Part shown: piece after piece, positions 16,783 to 26,296 of the stretch
Layout: the number at the start of each line of letters is the position of its first letter
How positions within the stretch are numbered: the first letter of the stretch is position 1
Source: Campylobacter concisus
GTDB lineage: Bacteria > Campylobacterota > Campylobacteria > Campylobacterales > Campylobacteraceae
NCBI RefSeq assembly: GCF_002913715.1
Contig: NZ_PPCE01000009.1
Span: 558,001 to 622,000 of the forward strand
Reading direction: 5' to 3'
DNA length: 64,000 nt
Made by a program: the position numbers and the translations under genes
The notes under the pieces: model-generated
Database searches by the model: none
Told to the model about the DNA's origin: nothing
The model's input: only the letters and a program-made list of their open reading frames with translations

Positions 16783-18102
16783 ATGAAAGATCAAATTTTA
16801 GAAATTTTATCTCGCTCAAACCTCTTTTTAACAGGCGGCGGAGGTGTTGGCAAGAGCTATCTAACCGCCTCTATCATCAGACACTACAAAGAAAATTTCA
16901 AAAACGTCGTCATCCTTGGCTCAACTGGCATAAGCGCTGTTAGCCTTGGAGGCGTGAGCTTGCATAGCTTTTTTAAATTTGGTTACTGCAAGGACTACGA
17001 GGAGCTAAGGCGGCTTGACTACCGCCAAAAAGATAAGCTAAGCAAACTACGAAATATGCTAGATGCCTGCGATCTGCTTGTAATAGACGAAATTTCGATG
17101 GTTAGCTCAAATGTCATGGAGATGATAAGATACCGCTTGCTTACCTCTAAATTTAAAGGCAGGGTGCTTATAGTGGGCGACTTTTATCAGCTCCCACCTG
17201 TGCAAAAAGAGCAAAATGAGAGCAAACTTTTTAACTTTTTATACGCTTTTAACTCCAGTGCGTGGGAGGATATGAAATTTACAAATGTCGAGCTGCTCGT
17301 CTCAAAACGCACAAATGATCTTAAATTTTATGAAATTCTCTCTCGCTTAAGAGTAGGCGAGCTAGATGATGAAATAATGAGCTATATAGAGAGTTTAAGA
17401 GTGACCAAGATAGAGCCAGATGATGATACGAGTGTGCTTTTTGGCAGAAATGCCGAGGCTGAAATGCTAAATCAAAAAAGGCTTTTGGAACTTGGCACGC
17501 CACTTGAAATTTCAAACTCAGATGTGAGCATTTTGGATGAAAATTTAGATAAAAAAGAGTTTGAAAAATGGGCAAATACGCTAAATATCTCAAGAGATTT
17601 GGAGATGAAGATAGGCGCAAAAATCATCTTTACGTCAAATAAATGGGGCGAGTATTATAATGGCGAGCAAGGCAAGATCATGCAAATCTTAAAAGAAAAC
17701 GGAGTCATCTCAAGCGTGATTGTAAAAAAAGATAGTGGCGAAATTTGCGAGATAGAAAAAGCTGCTTATATATTTAGTTCGTTAAATTTAAACGAAGATG
17801 AGATCGAAGAAAATGTACAAGCATCGCTCTATCAGTTTCCATTTAAGCTTGCTTACGCTCTAACTATCCACAAATCTCAAGGAATGAGCATAAACTCGCT
17901 CATTTGTAATATCAACCACATTTTTGCCAAAGGACAACTCTACGTAGCACTTTCTCGTGCAGTAAGTCCTAAAAATTTAAAACTTTTTTATGATAAAAAA
18001 AGTGATTTTAGGCAGCATTTAAGAAAAGTGGTTAAAATTGACGACGAAGTTAAGAAATTTTACCAAGAAAACGTATTTTTGCATATTAAGGAGAATTTAT
18101 GA
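16783..18102 (+). CDS. Pif1/RecD-like superfamily 1B DNA helicase
   Basis: A 439-residue helicase. Walker A is LTGGGGVGKS (about residues 17-26), Walker B is DLLVIDEISMVS (about 98-109), and the C-terminal motif LAYALTIHKSQGMSINSL followed by GQLYVALSRAVSP is the UvrD_C_2-type motif V/VI region. This is the Pif1 layout: a 5'-to-3' helicase that acts on DNA structures such as G-quadruplexes or R-loops. It begins at the base following the peptidase-lipoprotein stop and overlaps the following gene by 4 bp (ATGA). The operon link with envelope genes is probably incidental. Confidence 0.9.
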   Translation: MKDQILEILSRSNLFLTGGGGVGKSYLTASIIRHYKENFKNVVILGSTGISAVSLGGVSLHSFFKFGYCKDYEELRRLDYRQKDKLSKLRNMLDACDLLVIDEISMVSSNVMEMIRYRLLTSKFKGRVLIVGDFYQLPPVQKEQNESKLFNFLYAFNSSAWEDMKFTNVELLVSKRTNDLKFYEILSRLRVGELDDEIMSYIESLRVTKIEPDDDTSVLFGRNAEAEMLNQKRLLELGTPLEISNSDVSILDENLDKKEFEKWANTLNISRDLEMKIGAKIIFTSNKWGEYYNGEQGKIMQILKENGVISSVIVKKDSGEICEIEKAAYIFSSLNLNEDEIEENVQASLYQFPFKLAYALTIHKSQGMSINSLICNINHIFAKGQLYVALSRAVSPKNLKLFYDKKSDFRQHLRKVVKIDDEVKKFYQENVFLHIKENL

Positions 18103-18638
18103 AAAAGCTATTTTTAAGCCTTGCTTTTTGTATTTTTGCATTTGCAGACGTGCTAAAAGTAAGAGATTTTCAAACAGATATTTATTCAAAAGCTGGACAA
18201 AATTTAACAAAAAAGATAAATATGAATCTTGAAGTTGTCGGACGTGATGTTGAAGAAAATGAAGCGTATGTGCTTGATGCTTTAAACATAATAGTTGGTA
18301 GCTTTTACGTGGAAGATATTTTAACCTCAATGGGAAAAGAGAAATTTAAAGAGCTTTTTATAAAATACGCAGCCAAAAAGCATTCGCTTGATATTGACGA
18401 TGTGCTTATTTTAAATATAAAAGTGATAAATAATCTAGAGCTAAGCGAGATCATAAAAGCGATAAAAAGCCAAAATTTATGCTCTGATCCAAGCGTAAAT
18501 GAAGATGTGATGACAAAGCCAGAAAAGAAGAAAAAAGGCAACGAGATCATCGTCGCGCCTGATCCAAATGACGTGGTGCAAAAGCCGATCGATCTAAATA
18601 ATGTGCAGGAATTTGGAAAAGACTTCGGAGAGAAGTGA
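18099..18638 (+). CDS. Exported protein with FliL-like domain
   Basis: A 179-residue protein with a Sec signal peptide (about 1-17). Residues about 45-115 follow a FliL-like pattern: a beta strand (MNLEVVGRDV), a helix with LDALNIIVGSF, the GKEKFKELFIKYAAKK segment and a closing strand DDVLILNIKV. FliL is a basal-body protein around the stator; this copy lacks the usual N-terminal membrane anchor of FliL itself and has a charged Lys/Pro-rich tail. It corresponds in position to the C. jejuni periplasmic protein Cj0944c (from memory). FliL kinship is an inference by eye. Translation is coupled to the helicase by ATGA overlap with AAGGAG upstream. Confidence 0.6.
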   Translation: MKKLFLSLAFCIFAFADVLKVRDFQTDIYSKAGQNLTKKINMNLEVVGRDVEENEAYVLDALNIIVGSFYVEDILTSMGKEKFKELFIKYAAKKHSLDIDDVLILNIKVINNLELSEIIKAIKSQNLCSDPSVNEDVMTKPEKKKKGNEIIVAPDPNDVVQKPIDLNNVQEFGKDFGEK

Positions 18639-18639
18639 G

Positions 18640-18668
18640 TAAATTTGGCTAAAAGCTAGCCAAATTTA
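18640..18668. terminator. Bidirectional terminator between the FliL-like gene and lolA
   Basis: A perfect 12-bp inverted repeat TAAATTTGGCTA / TAGCCAAATTTA with a 5-base loop. The right arm overlaps the lolA stop codon, so one hairpin serves both convergent genes. Confidence 0.75.
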
Positions 18669-19178
18669 TTGATTTACGATATCGTAACCTTGTGGGATGA
18701 CTGGAGTTAGCGTCTCTTTTGGGATGAGTGCGTCTTTTACAGGATTGCTTAAAGTGATTTTTATCTTGTTTGAGAGTTTGTCTTTATAATCAATCGTCGT
18801 TGGAAGCGTGTTTTTGATCGTTATAAAGTACTCAACCCCGTCATATATCGCCTTATAAAGTGTCGGCTGAATTTGCTCTGCGTGAGCTAAGACCTGCGTC
18901 AAATTTGGCGTATCATCTAGCCTTGAAATGATGGCTTGCTCAAGCTCATCTTCGATCACGACCACCTTGTCTTTGTCAAAGTAAATTCTCTTTGGTGTTG
19001 GACTTTCATATATCCAAAGCGCGGTGTTGTCGCTTTTAGCGTAAAATCTACCTTTATAATTTACACTCTTGCCCTCGCTAAAGACAGTTTGAGTAAAGTC
19101 ACTTTGCAGGCTTTTAAAATTTAAGCCAGCGCCAAATGAGCAAACTGCGACAAGAGATGCAACTAAAAATTTTCTCAT
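18666..19178 (-). CDS. lolA: Outer-membrane lipoprotein carrier protein LolA
   Basis: A 170-residue periplasmic protein with a signal peptide (about 1-19) and the LolA fold: LQSDFTQTV near the mature N-terminus, YKGRFYAKSDNTALWIYESP, and a strand-rich remainder. It carries lipoproteins released by the Lol ABC transporter to the outer membrane. It is divergent from secA across a 97-bp intergenic region; a LolC/E-type permease follows secA, so lipoprotein and Sec export genes cluster here. Confidence 0.93.
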   Translation of the reverse strand: MRKFLVASLVAVCSFGAGLNFKSLQSDFTQTVFSEGKSVNYKGRFYAKSDNTALWIYESPTPKRIYFDKDKVVVIEDELEQAIISRLDDTPNLTQVLAHAEQIQPTLYKAIYDGVEYFITIKNTLPTTIDYKDKLSNKIKITLSNPVKDALIPKETLTPVIPQGYDIVNQ

Positions 19179-19208
19179 TTTTTATCCTTTTTTGGCGTAT
19201 TCTAGCCC

Positions 19209-19244
19209 AGTTTAATTAAATAAATAGTTAAACTATGCTAAGAT
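19209..19244 (+). promoter_or_regulatory. secA promoter region with inverted repeat
   Basis: An extended -10 (TGC-TAAGAT, 19236-19244) lies 32 bp before secA. Just upstream is an inverted repeat AGTTTAA-N12-TTAAACT (19209-19234) that could be an operator, or simply AT-rich symmetry. No known regulator is matched. Confidence 0.4.
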
Positions 19245-19275
19245 CCAAAGTTTAAAAATTTAGGAAGGTAGAATA

Positions 19276-21882
19276 ATGATTTCATCGGTATTTAGAAAGA
19301 TTTTTGGCACGAAAAACGACAGAGAAGTCAAAAAATATATAAAACGTGTGGCGCAGATAAACGCGCTAGAGCCTACTTATGAGAAGATGAGCGATGATGA
19401 GCTTAAGATCAAATTTAATGAGCTAAAAGCCCAAGTCGTCGAAGAGAAAGTCACTTTAGATCAAATTTTAAATGATGTCTTTGCGTTAGTTAGAGAGGCT
19501 AGCAAAAGAGTGCTTAAGATGCGCCATTTTGACGTGCAGTTAATAGGTGGCATGGTGCTAAACGAGGGCAGGATCGCTGAGATGAAGACAGGCGAGGGTA
19601 AGACCTTGGTTGCGACTTTGCCAGTTATCTTAAACGCGATGACCGGCAAGGGCGTGCATGTAGTGACCGTAAACGACTACCTTGCAAAGCGTGACGCTAC
19701 GCAAATGGGCGAGCTTTATAACTTTTTAGGCTTAAGCGTTGATGTGATACTAAGTGGTGGATACGACGATGAAGTAAGACAAGCTGCCTATAACGCCGAC
19801 ATAACATACGGCACAAACTCAGAATTTGGCTTTGACTACCTTCGTGATAATATGAAATTTGAAGCTGGTCAGAAGGTGCAAAGAGGCCATAACTTCGTTA
19901 TCGTGGATGAGGTTGATAGTATCTTGATAGATGAGGCTAGAACACCGCTTATAATCTCTGGTCCAACAAACCGCACGCTTGATGGCTATATAAGAGCCGA
20001 TCAAGTCGCAAAACAGCTTACCAGAGGCACTCCAGCTGATCCAAACGTGCCAGGCTCAAAGCCAACGGGGGATTTCATAGTAGATGAAAAAAATAGAACT
20101 ATAATGATCACAGAAGCTGGCATAAGCAAGGCTGAAAAGCTCTTTGGCGTTGAAAATTTATACAACCTTGAAAATGCCGTGCTAAGCCACCACCTAGATC
20201 AAGCTCTAAAGGCGCACAATCTCTTTGAAAAAGACGTTCATTACGTCGTAAAAGATGGAGAGGTTGTCATAGTTGATGAATTTACAGGACGTCTAAGTGA
20301 GGGCAGGCGCTTTAGCGAGGGGCTTCACCAAGCGCTTGAGGCAAAAGAGGGCGTGAAGATTCAAGAAGAGAGCCAAACTCTTGCCGATACAACATATCAA
20401 AACTACTTTAGGATGTATAAAAAGCTTGCAGGTATGACTGGTACGGCTCAGACTGAGGCTACTGAGTTTTCTCAAATTTATAACCTTGAAGTTATCTCGA
20501 TCCCGACAAACGTGCCAGTTAAGAGGATCGATCAAAACGACCTTATCTACAAAACTCAAAACGAGAAATTTAAAGCGGTCATCGACGATATTAAAAAAGC
20601 TCACGAAAAAGGTCAGCCAGTGCTTGTAGGAACTGCAAGTATCGAGCGTAGTGAGGTGCTTCATGAGATGCTTAAAAAAGCTGGCATCCCACACTCTGTG
20701 CTAAATGCTAAAAACCACGAAAAAGAGGCCGAGATCATCGCGCAAGCTGGCGTAAAAGGCGCTGTGACTATCGCTACAAACATGGCTGGACGTGGTGTCG
20801 ATATCAGGATAAATGACGAGGTGAGAGACCTTGGCGGCTTATATATCATCGGCACCGAAAGGCACGAAAGTAGAAGGATAGATAATCAGCTTCGTGGCCG
20901 TGCTGGACGTCAGGGCGATCCTGGCATGAGTAGATTTTATCTAAGTCTTGAAGATAATCTTTTAAGAATTTTTGGTAGCGACCGCATAAAAGCGATCATG
21001 GATAGGCTTGGTATCGACGAGGGCGAAAGTATCGAGAGTCGCATGGTAACAAGAGCTGTTGAAAATGCTCAAAAGAAAGTTGAGAGCTTGCACTTTGAGG
21101 CTAGAAAGCACTTGCTTGAGTATGACGACGTGGCAAATGAGCAAAGAAAAACCATCTATAAATACCGCGATGAACTACTTGATAAAAACTACGATATGAG
21201 CGAAAAGATAGCTCAAAATAGAAAAGAGTACGCTGCAAATTTACTTGATATGGCTGAAATTTTCCATGGTGGCTTGAAAGATGACTTTGATATTAAAAAT
21301 TTATGCTCTATCATTCTTGTAGATTGTGGCGAAGAGATAGACGAGAGTGAGCTAAAAGGCCTAGAGTATGATGAGCTAATAGAAAAGCTTGCACAAATTT
21401 TTGAAGTAAGATATAACGAAAAAATGAGTGTGCTAAATGAAGATCAAAGAAAAGAGATAGAGAAAATTTTATACCTTCAAGTGCTTGATAATGCGTGGAG
21501 AGAGCACCTCTATCAAATGGATATCCTAAAAACTGGTATCGGCCTTAGAGGGTATAATCAGAAAGATCCGCTTGTCGAATACAAAAAAGAGAGCTATAAC
21601 CTCTTTATGGAGCTAGTTAGCAGGCTAAAAAGTGAGAGCGTTAAGACGCTTCAGGTTGTAAGATTTAAGAGCCGTGAGGAGCAAGAAGAGCAAGCTAGAA
21701 TGATGCTTGAAGCTAGTCAAAATGCTGAAAATGAAAATTTAAGCTATAACAACCAAGACGGAGATGAAAATTTCACACCAGAAAAAAAGATACCAAGAAA
21801 CGCTCCATGCCCTTGTGGAAGCGGTAAAAAATATAAAGATTGCCACGGAAAAAGTGGCCCTAAAAAAGGCATATTTGCTTAA
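19276..21882 (+). CDS. secA: Protein translocase ATPase SecA
   Basis: An 868-residue motor ATPase driving preproteins through SecYEG. Walker A is KTGEGKT (residues 104-110), the DEAD-type Walker B is within [18 protein letters not shown], and the second RecA domain has [10 protein letters not shown] and [13 protein letters not shown]. The C-terminal zinc-binding tail [13 protein letters not shown] (Cys845, Cys847, Cys856, His857) for SecB or lipid contact is intact. Length is normal. It is monocistronic or leads into the lolC/E gene across a hairpin terminator. Start ATG at 19276 has AGGAAGG upstream. Confidence 0.99.
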   Translation: MISSVFRKIFGTKNDREVKKYIKRVAQINALEPTYEKMSDDELKIKFNELKAQVVEEKVTLDQILNDVFALVREASKRVLKMRHFDVQLIGGMVLNEGRIAEMKTGEGKTLVATLPVILNAMTGKGVHVVTVNDYLAKRDATQMGELYNFLGLSVDVILSGGYDDEVRQAAYNADITYGTNSEFGFDYLRDNMKFEAGQKVQRGHNFVIVDEVDSILIDEARTPLIISGPTNRTLDGYIRADQVAKQLTRGTPADPNVPGSKPTGDFIVDEKNRTIMITEAGISKAEKLFGVENLYNLENAVLSHHLDQALKAHNLFEKDVHYVVKDGEVVIVDEFTGRLSEGRRFSEGLHQALEAKEGVKIQEESQTLADTTYQNYFRMYKKLAGMTGTAQTEATEFSQIYNLEVISIPTNVPVKRIDQNDLIYKTQNEKFKAVIDDIKKAHEKGQPVLVGTASIERSEVLHEMLKKAGIPHSVLNAKNHEKEAEIIAQAGVKGAVTIATNMAGRGVDIRINDEVRDLGGLYIIGTERHESRRIDNQLRGRAGRQGDPGMSRFYLSLEDNLLRIFGSDRIKAIMDRLGIDEGESIESRMVTRAVENAQKKVESLHFEARKHLLEYDDVANEQRKTIYKYRDELLDKNYDMSEKIAQNRKEYAANLLDMAEIFHGGLKDDFDIKNLCSIILVDCGEEIDESELKGLEYDELIEKLAQIFEVRYNEKMSVLNEDQRKEIEKILYLQVLDNAWREHLYQMDILKTGIGLRGYNQKDPLVEYKKESYNLFMELVSRLKSESVKTLQVVRFKSREEQEEQARMMLEASQNAENENLSYNNQDGDENFTPEKKIPRNAPCPCGSGKKYKDCHGKSGPKKGIFA

Positions 21883-21893
21883 AATTTCTACTT

Positions 21894-21916
21894 TTAAGGC
21901 GCCAAAAGCGCCTTAA
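21894..21916 (+). terminator. Hairpin terminator after secA
   Basis: Perfect 9-bp inverted repeat TTAAGGCGC-CAAAA-GCGCCTTAA followed by TCTTTT. It lies between secA and the lolC/E start 19 bp away, so it may attenuate rather than fully separate the two. Confidence 0.75.
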
Positions 21917-21934
21917 TCTTTTAAAGGCTATTTG

Positions 21935-23134
21935 ATGACAAGCTTACCAAAGTACCTACTTTTTAAATATTTAAGATTTGATAAAACTCAGCCATTTATC
22001 ACTCTAAGTGCCTTGCTCGCCTTTCTTGGCGTTAGCATCGGACTTATGGTCTTAATCGTTGCGATGGCGATTATGAATGGATTTGACAAAGAATTTGAGC
22101 GTAAACTTTTTACGATGAATTATCCAATAACCGTTCAAAGTGCCTTTAAAGGCTCTATTGATGATGACTTTGTTGATGAGCTAAAGGCAAAATTTAGCGA
22201 TCTTAAATTTAGTCCATTTATAAGCACACAGGTCATTTACCGCTCGCCAAATGCTCTTGAGGGCGGACTGGTTTATGGCGTAAATTTTAAAGATGAAAAA
22301 CAGATAAACTCAGTCGTAAATGAAGCTTTAAAAGATAAAGAGCTAGATGGTTTTGAGATACTTGTGGGAAGTGGCATAACGAGTGAGTTTAGACTAAGAA
22401 GCGATGAGAAATTAACGCTTATCTTTACAAAGGCCGATCCAGCTGGCTTTTCGCTAACGCCAAAGATGAAGCGCTTTGACATCGGTGGCTCATTTACATC
22501 TGGGCTGATCGCCTATGACAAGGCATTTTCATATACTTCAGTTGATTCTTTGAGGAAAATTTTAGACTATCCAAAAGGCGTTTATGATGGAATTCATATC
22601 TTTTCAAGTAAGCCATTTGATGATATAAAAAGAGTGCGTGAAGGCCTGCCAACTGGCACGGTTGCCATTGGCTGGTGGGAGCAAAATGGCAACTTTTTCT
22701 CAGCGCTCGCACTTGAAAAAAGGGCACTTTTTATCGTTTTGATGCTTATTATCCTTGTGGCGTCGCTAAATATCATAAGCTCGCTACTAATGACAGTGAT
22801 GAACCGCAGGCAAGAGATCGCTTTGCTTCTTGCACTTGGAGCTAGTAAAAGTGAGATAAAAAGAAGCTTTTTCTATCAAGGGCTAGTAATCGGCGGTGGC
22901 GGCATTATATTTGGCTTGATACTTGGCTTTTTAGGGCTATTTTTGCTTGGAAATTTCAACATTATAGACTTGCCGGCCGATGTTTATGGCTCAAGTAAAC
23001 TTCCACTCGAGCTTTCAACCATCGATCTTGTGCTTATTATAGTTGGAGCTGTATTTATCGTGGCTATATCGTCTTATTATCCAGCTAAAAAAGCCACAGA
23101 AGTAAACGTACTTCAAACTTTAAGAAATGAGTAG
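21935..23134 (+). CDS. lolC: LolC/LolE-type lipoprotein-releasing ABC transporter permease
   Basis: A 399-residue FtsX-type permease with the MacB_PCD/FtsX topology: one N-terminal transmembrane helix (about 23-48), a large periplasmic domain (about 50-265), and three C-terminal helices around NRRQEIALLLALGASKSEIK, the cytoplasmic coupling segment. Proteins of this type extract lipoproteins from the inner membrane with the ATPase LolD and pass them to LolA. The ATPase gene is not next to it. An upstream in-frame TTG at 21932 exists, but ATG at 21935 is the better start. Proximity to lolA supports a Lol role; whether it acts as LolC, E or a fused LolF is not resolved. Confidence 0.88.
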   Translation: MTSLPKYLLFKYLRFDKTQPFITLSALLAFLGVSIGLMVLIVAMAIMNGFDKEFERKLFTMNYPITVQSAFKGSIDDDFVDELKAKFSDLKFSPFISTQVIYRSPNALEGGLVYGVNFKDEKQINSVVNEALKDKELDGFEILVGSGITSEFRLRSDEKLTLIFTKADPAGFSLTPKMKRFDIGGSFTSGLIAYDKAFSYTSVDSLRKILDYPKGVYDGIHIFSSKPFDDIKRVREGLPTGTVAIGWWEQNGNFFSALALEKRALFIVLMLIILVASLNIISSLLMTVMNRRQEIALLLALGASKSEIKRSFFYQGLVIGGGGIIFGLILGFLGLFLLGNFNIIDLPADVYGSSKLPLELSTIDLVLIIVGAVFIVAISSYYPAKKATEVNVLQTLRNE

Positions 23135-23237
23135 AGCCTAGAGACTTAGGCTTGCTCATTGCTTGTAAAAGTTATTTTTAAAAGATTATTTTAAAACCGA
23201 ACATAAACTTGTAAAATTCTAGAATAAATTTATACTT

Positions 23238-24863
23238 TTATGCTCTTATATCATGATCGATTTTGCATTGAAGAGCCTCGTGTACGAGTGTTTTTGCCAT
23301 GACGCGCTCTTCGTTTATTAGGTGGAAATTTTTACCTAACTCACCAAAAATATCTTTATTGCCCTCGCCATTTATTTTTATTATAGTTTGGGTATTTACG
23401 CCGTAGTCTTTTATCTTTTGCGCGATGAGCTCCACTCTTTGCTCATTGTTAACAGTTATAATAACAGCGGCTGCATCGCTTAGGCAGGCATTTTCAAGTG
23501 TATGGCTTTGAAGAACGTTACCTAAAAATACATTTTCCCCGCGGCTCCTACCAAGCTCAACTAGACTAATATCATTATCAAGCACAAGATATAAAAGCTT
23601 TGTCTCTTTTAGTCTTAAAACGACTTCTTGTCCAAGTCTCTCATAGCCAAAGACTACGATGTGATTTTTTATTTTTTGCGGCTTTAGAGTTTCATTTGGT
23701 TCAACAACGATCTCACGTTCTATGAGGTCTGCTATCGCGTCTAGTTTTTTGAGTATAAAAGGAGTAGCAAACATCGATACAACAGAGGCTGCGATAAAAA
23801 TTTGAGCAGTTTGTATATCAAGTAAATTTCTAGTAGTCATTAGTCCAAAAACAGCTAGTGCAAATTCGCCTATTTGACAAACACTAAGTGCAGTTTTTGC
23901 AGCAACTCTTCGCTTTAAATAGATATTTAAGATAGCAAAAACAACAACTGCTTTTATCACCATGACACTAAATACTAAGCCAAGAACAAGCCAGATGTTT
24001 GAGATGACGACAGCAAAATTTATCTGCATACCAACGGTTATGAAAAATAGCCCAAGAAGTAAATCTCTAAAAGGTATGAGATCAACTTCGATTTGGTGTT
24101 TATACTGTGTCTCTGCCATCATCATACCGGCTAAAAACGCACCCAAAGAGTATGAGAAGCCAAAGAAGTGAGCCAAAGTGCTAGAGCCAACGACCATAAA
24201 TAGAATCGTAGCTATAAAAACCTCTTGCGAATTTGTTTGAATAACTTTATAAAATATCCAGTTGATGACATATTTACCAAGTAAAAATAGCACAACAATA
24301 AGAATAATCGCACTTGTAAATGTCTTTAGCAAAAGCTCATTTATTGAAGCATCTTGCGAGCTAAACATATCGATCATAAGCAAGATAGGAATGACTGCAA
24401 TATCTTGAAAGAGTAAAATTCCAAGTGCTTTTCTGCCGTAAATTTTGCTCACATCGCCACTATCATTTAGCGTCTTTAGTACAATCGCAGTTGATGAGAG
24501 TGCAAGTGCAAGACCTGCAATAAGTGCCGTTTCGTCTTTTAAGTGAAGGGCATAATAAAGCATAACGCCCATTATAAAGCCACTTAAACAAACTTGTAAG
24601 CCGCCATTTAAAAAGACCTCTTTTTTCATGCCCATGAGATGTTTAAAACTAAACTCAAGTCCAATGGTAAACATCAAAAATGCGATACCAAATTCCGCGA
24701 TATGAGAAATTTCATCATTGCTTTTTAGGTTAAAAAATTCTGATATAAGCGTACCTGTTACGATGTAGCCGATGATGGTTGGTATCTGAAATTTTTTAAA
24801 AATGACATTTAATGCGACTGAGATCGCTGCAACAAGCAAGAAACCTTCTAAAATTTGTTCCAT
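23238..24863 (-). CDS. kefB: Monovalent cation:proton antiporter, KefB/CPA2 type, with TrkA-N domain
   Basis: A 541-residue protein with about 12 transmembrane helices (about 5-385) of the Na+/H+ exchanger CPA2 family, containing the FGIAFLMFTIGLEFSF helix and the ALALSSTAIVLKTL discontinuous helix. A C-terminal TrkA-N/KTN Rossmann domain begins at HIVVFGYERLGQEV (about 400); its glycine motif is altered (G-x-x-x-x-G), so nucleotide binding may be weak. It probably exchanges K+ or Na+ for H+. It is 3 bp downstream of hspR, the same order cbpA-hspR-kefB as in C. jejuni, hence under the HspR-controlled promoter. Confidence 0.9.
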   Translation of the reverse strand: MEQILEGFLLVAAISVALNVIFKKFQIPTIIGYIVTGTLISEFFNLKSNDEISHIAEFGIAFLMFTIGLEFSFKHLMGMKKEVFLNGGLQVCLSGFIMGVMLYYALHLKDETALIAGLALALSSTAIVLKTLNDSGDVSKIYGRKALGILLFQDIAVIPILLMIDMFSSQDASINELLLKTFTSAIILIVVLFLLGKYVINWIFYKVIQTNSQEVFIATILFMVVGSSTLAHFFGFSYSLGAFLAGMMMAETQYKHQIEVDLIPFRDLLLGLFFITVGMQINFAVVISNIWLVLGLVFSVMVIKAVVVFAILNIYLKRRVAAKTALSVCQIGEFALAVFGLMTTRNLLDIQTAQIFIAASVVSMFATPFILKKLDAIADLIEREIVVEPNETLKPQKIKNHIVVFGYERLGQEVVLRLKETKLLYLVLDNDISLVELGRSRGENVFLGNVLQSHTLENACLSDAAAVIITVNNEQRVELIAQKIKDYGVNTQTIIKINGEGNKDIFGELGKNFHLINEERVMAKTLVHEALQCKIDHDIRA

Positions 24864-24866
24864 AAA

Positions 24867-25241
24867 TTATTTTTTACCTTCATAAAAGACTAGATCAAAG
24901 CTATTTTTTCTCTTTACGAGCGATCTTTTTGTGCTAGTTTGACTGGTAGCTTCGTGCAATTTTTTATTTAGCTCATCAATAGTTGATTCTAAATCGTCAA
25001 TTTTTTCTTTCAACTGAAGTATCACATCAACGCCGGCTAAATTTACACCTAGTTCGCGTGTTAAATTTAGTATAGTTTTTACGCGATCAACGTCTTTTTG
25101 TGAGTAGAGCCTCATCTTGCCATCTGTTCTTGATGGCTCGATAAGTCCCTCTCTTTCGTATTGTCTTAAAGTTTGTGGATGTATGCTTAAAACCTTTGCA
25201 ACAACGCTTATTAAAAAAAGTGGTTCTTCATAATTTTGCAT
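24867..25241 (-). CDS. hspR: HspR-type MerR-family heat-shock repressor
   Basis: A 124-residue repressor with an N-terminal MerR winged helix: VAKVLSIHPQTLRQYEREGL for the helix-turn-helix and RLYSQKDVDRV for the wing. A dimerisation coiled coil (about 80-110) follows. HspR represses chaperone genes at HAIR-type inverted repeats and uses DnaK or CbpA as cofactor in related bacteria. It sits 3 bp after cbpA, and a HAIR-like site lies upstream of cbpA (26184-26204), implying autoregulation. Confidence 0.95.
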   Translation of the reverse strand: MQNYEEPLFLISVVAKVLSIHPQTLRQYEREGLIEPSRTDGKMRLYSQKDVDRVKTILNLTRELGVNLAGVDVILQLKEKIDDLESTIDELNKKLHEATSQTSTKRSLVKRKNSFDLVFYEGKK

Positions 25242-25244
25242 TTT

Positions 25245-26141
25245 TTACTCCGGTAATTTTTCTTTTAACTCTTTTACTAAGCCTTCATCAAGCTCACTGA
25301 TATTTGGAAGTTTTACCCTGGCTTTTAAGTAAAGATCGCCATAAATTCCGCTCTTTCTGTTTTGCACGCCATATCCTTTTAAACGGATCTTTGTGCCTGT
25401 TTTTGAGTTCTCAGCGATCTTGATCGTGACATCTTTTTTATAAGTATGTACATCGACTTTTCCGCCAAAAAGCATAGTTTTTAGTGGAATTTCTATATCT
25501 TTATAAAGATCGTCTCCGACTCTTTCATATTCGTCGCTTGGCTCAACGCTAATAGCAAGTATAAGATCGCCTTTTTGACCACCAGCACTCTTGCCTTTGC
25601 CTTTTACGCGAAGTTTCTCGCCACCTTCTATGCCACTTGGAATTTTTATCTTAATGCTTTCGCCATTAAAATTTATCTTATGTTCGCCGCCAGTTACAGC
25701 TACGTCAAATGGTATAGAAATTTTTGCATTTACGTCTAGATCAGCTCCGCCAAAGCCAAATCCACCACTACTAAATCCGTCAAAGCCTCCAAAATTACTA
25801 CCAAATCCGCTGCTAAATTTAGCTCCACCGCCGCCAAAGCCACCTGAGAAGATATTCTTTAAAATTTCATTTAGATCGCCCATATCTGCTGAGCTGCTAG
25901 CAAAGTCGTGGAAATTTTGACCGCCAAACATAGTGTCACCGTACTGGTCGTATTGAGCTCGTTTTTTATCGTCACTTAAAATTTCATAAGCGGCGTTTAT
26001 CTCTTTAAATTTATCTTCTGCTCCAGGGTCTTTGTTGATGTCTGGGTGATATTTTCTGGCAAGTTTTCTATAAGCTTTTTTTATCTCGTCGCTTGAGGCA
26101 CCCTTTGAAACCCCTAAAGTCTCATATAAGCTTTCACTCAT
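25245..26141 (-). CDS. cbpA: CbpA-type DnaJ co-chaperone
   Basis: A 298-residue J protein: J domain (about 1-70, HPD in KYHPDINKD), a Gly/Phe-rich linker (about 80-140) and two C-terminal substrate-binding beta domains (about 145-290). No central cysteine-rich zinc domain is present, which separates it from DnaJ and gives the CbpA class. It stimulates DnaK and may help HspR sense free chaperone. It is first in the cbpA-hspR-kefB operon with its own -10 and a HAIR-like operator. Confidence 0.95.
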   Translation of the reverse strand: MSESLYETLGVSKGASSDEIKKAYRKLARKYHPDINKDPGAEDKFKEINAAYEILSDDKKRAQYDQYGDTMFGGQNFHDFASSSADMGDLNEILKNIFSGGFGGGGAKFSSGFGSNFGGFDGFSSGGFGFGGADLDVNAKISIPFDVAVTGGEHKINFNGESIKIKIPSGIEGGEKLRVKGKGKSAGGQKGDLILAISVEPSDEYERVGDDLYKDIEIPLKTMLFGGKVDVHTYKKDVTIKIAENSKTGTKIRLKGYGVQNRKSGIYGDLYLKARVKLPNISELDEGLVKELKEKLPE

Positions 26142-26169
26142 ATATTCTCCTTATATTTTTTTGATACGG

Positions 26170-26175
26170 ATTATA
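26170..26175 (-). promoter_or_regulatory. -10 box of the cbpA-hspR-kefB operon
   Basis: On the minus strand the sequence reads TATAAT, about 30 bp before the cbpA ATG. The HAIR-like operator starts 8 bp upstream of it, placed to block RNA polymerase. Confidence 0.65.
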
Positions 26176-26183
26176 TCACAAAG

Positions 26184-26204
26184 CTTTAGTCTATGCAAGT
26201 CAAG
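26184..26204 (-). promoter_or_regulatory. HspR (HAIR-like) operator upstream of cbpA
   Basis: On the minus strand: CTTGACT-TGCATAG-ACTAAAG. The HAIR consensus is CTTGAGT-N7-ACTCAAG, so 12 of 14 arm positions match with the exact 7-bp spacer. It lies just upstream of the cbpA -10 and next to the gene for its repressor. The match is by eye against the remembered consensus. Confidence 0.75.
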
Positions 26205-26260
26205 TTTATTTTTGTTTAATAACAAGAAAAAGTGTTAAGATTTTATTTTTTCACTATATT

Positions 26261-26266
26261 TATAAT
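26261..26266 (+). promoter_or_regulatory. -10 box for htrA
   Basis: TATAAT about 30 bp upstream of the htrA ATG at 26297; AAAGGA precedes the start. It is divergent from the cbpA promoter 85 bp away, so HspR binding might affect both, though the operator is much closer to cbpA. Confidence 0.6.
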
Positions 26267-26296
26267 TTGCAAAAATTTTTAGATTAAAGGAAAAAA

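Noticed and set aside
19209..19234. The inverted repeat before secA as a SecM-like or riboswitch control
   Set aside because: It lies upstream of the -10 box, outside the transcript, and is short and AT-rich; it could at most be an operator.
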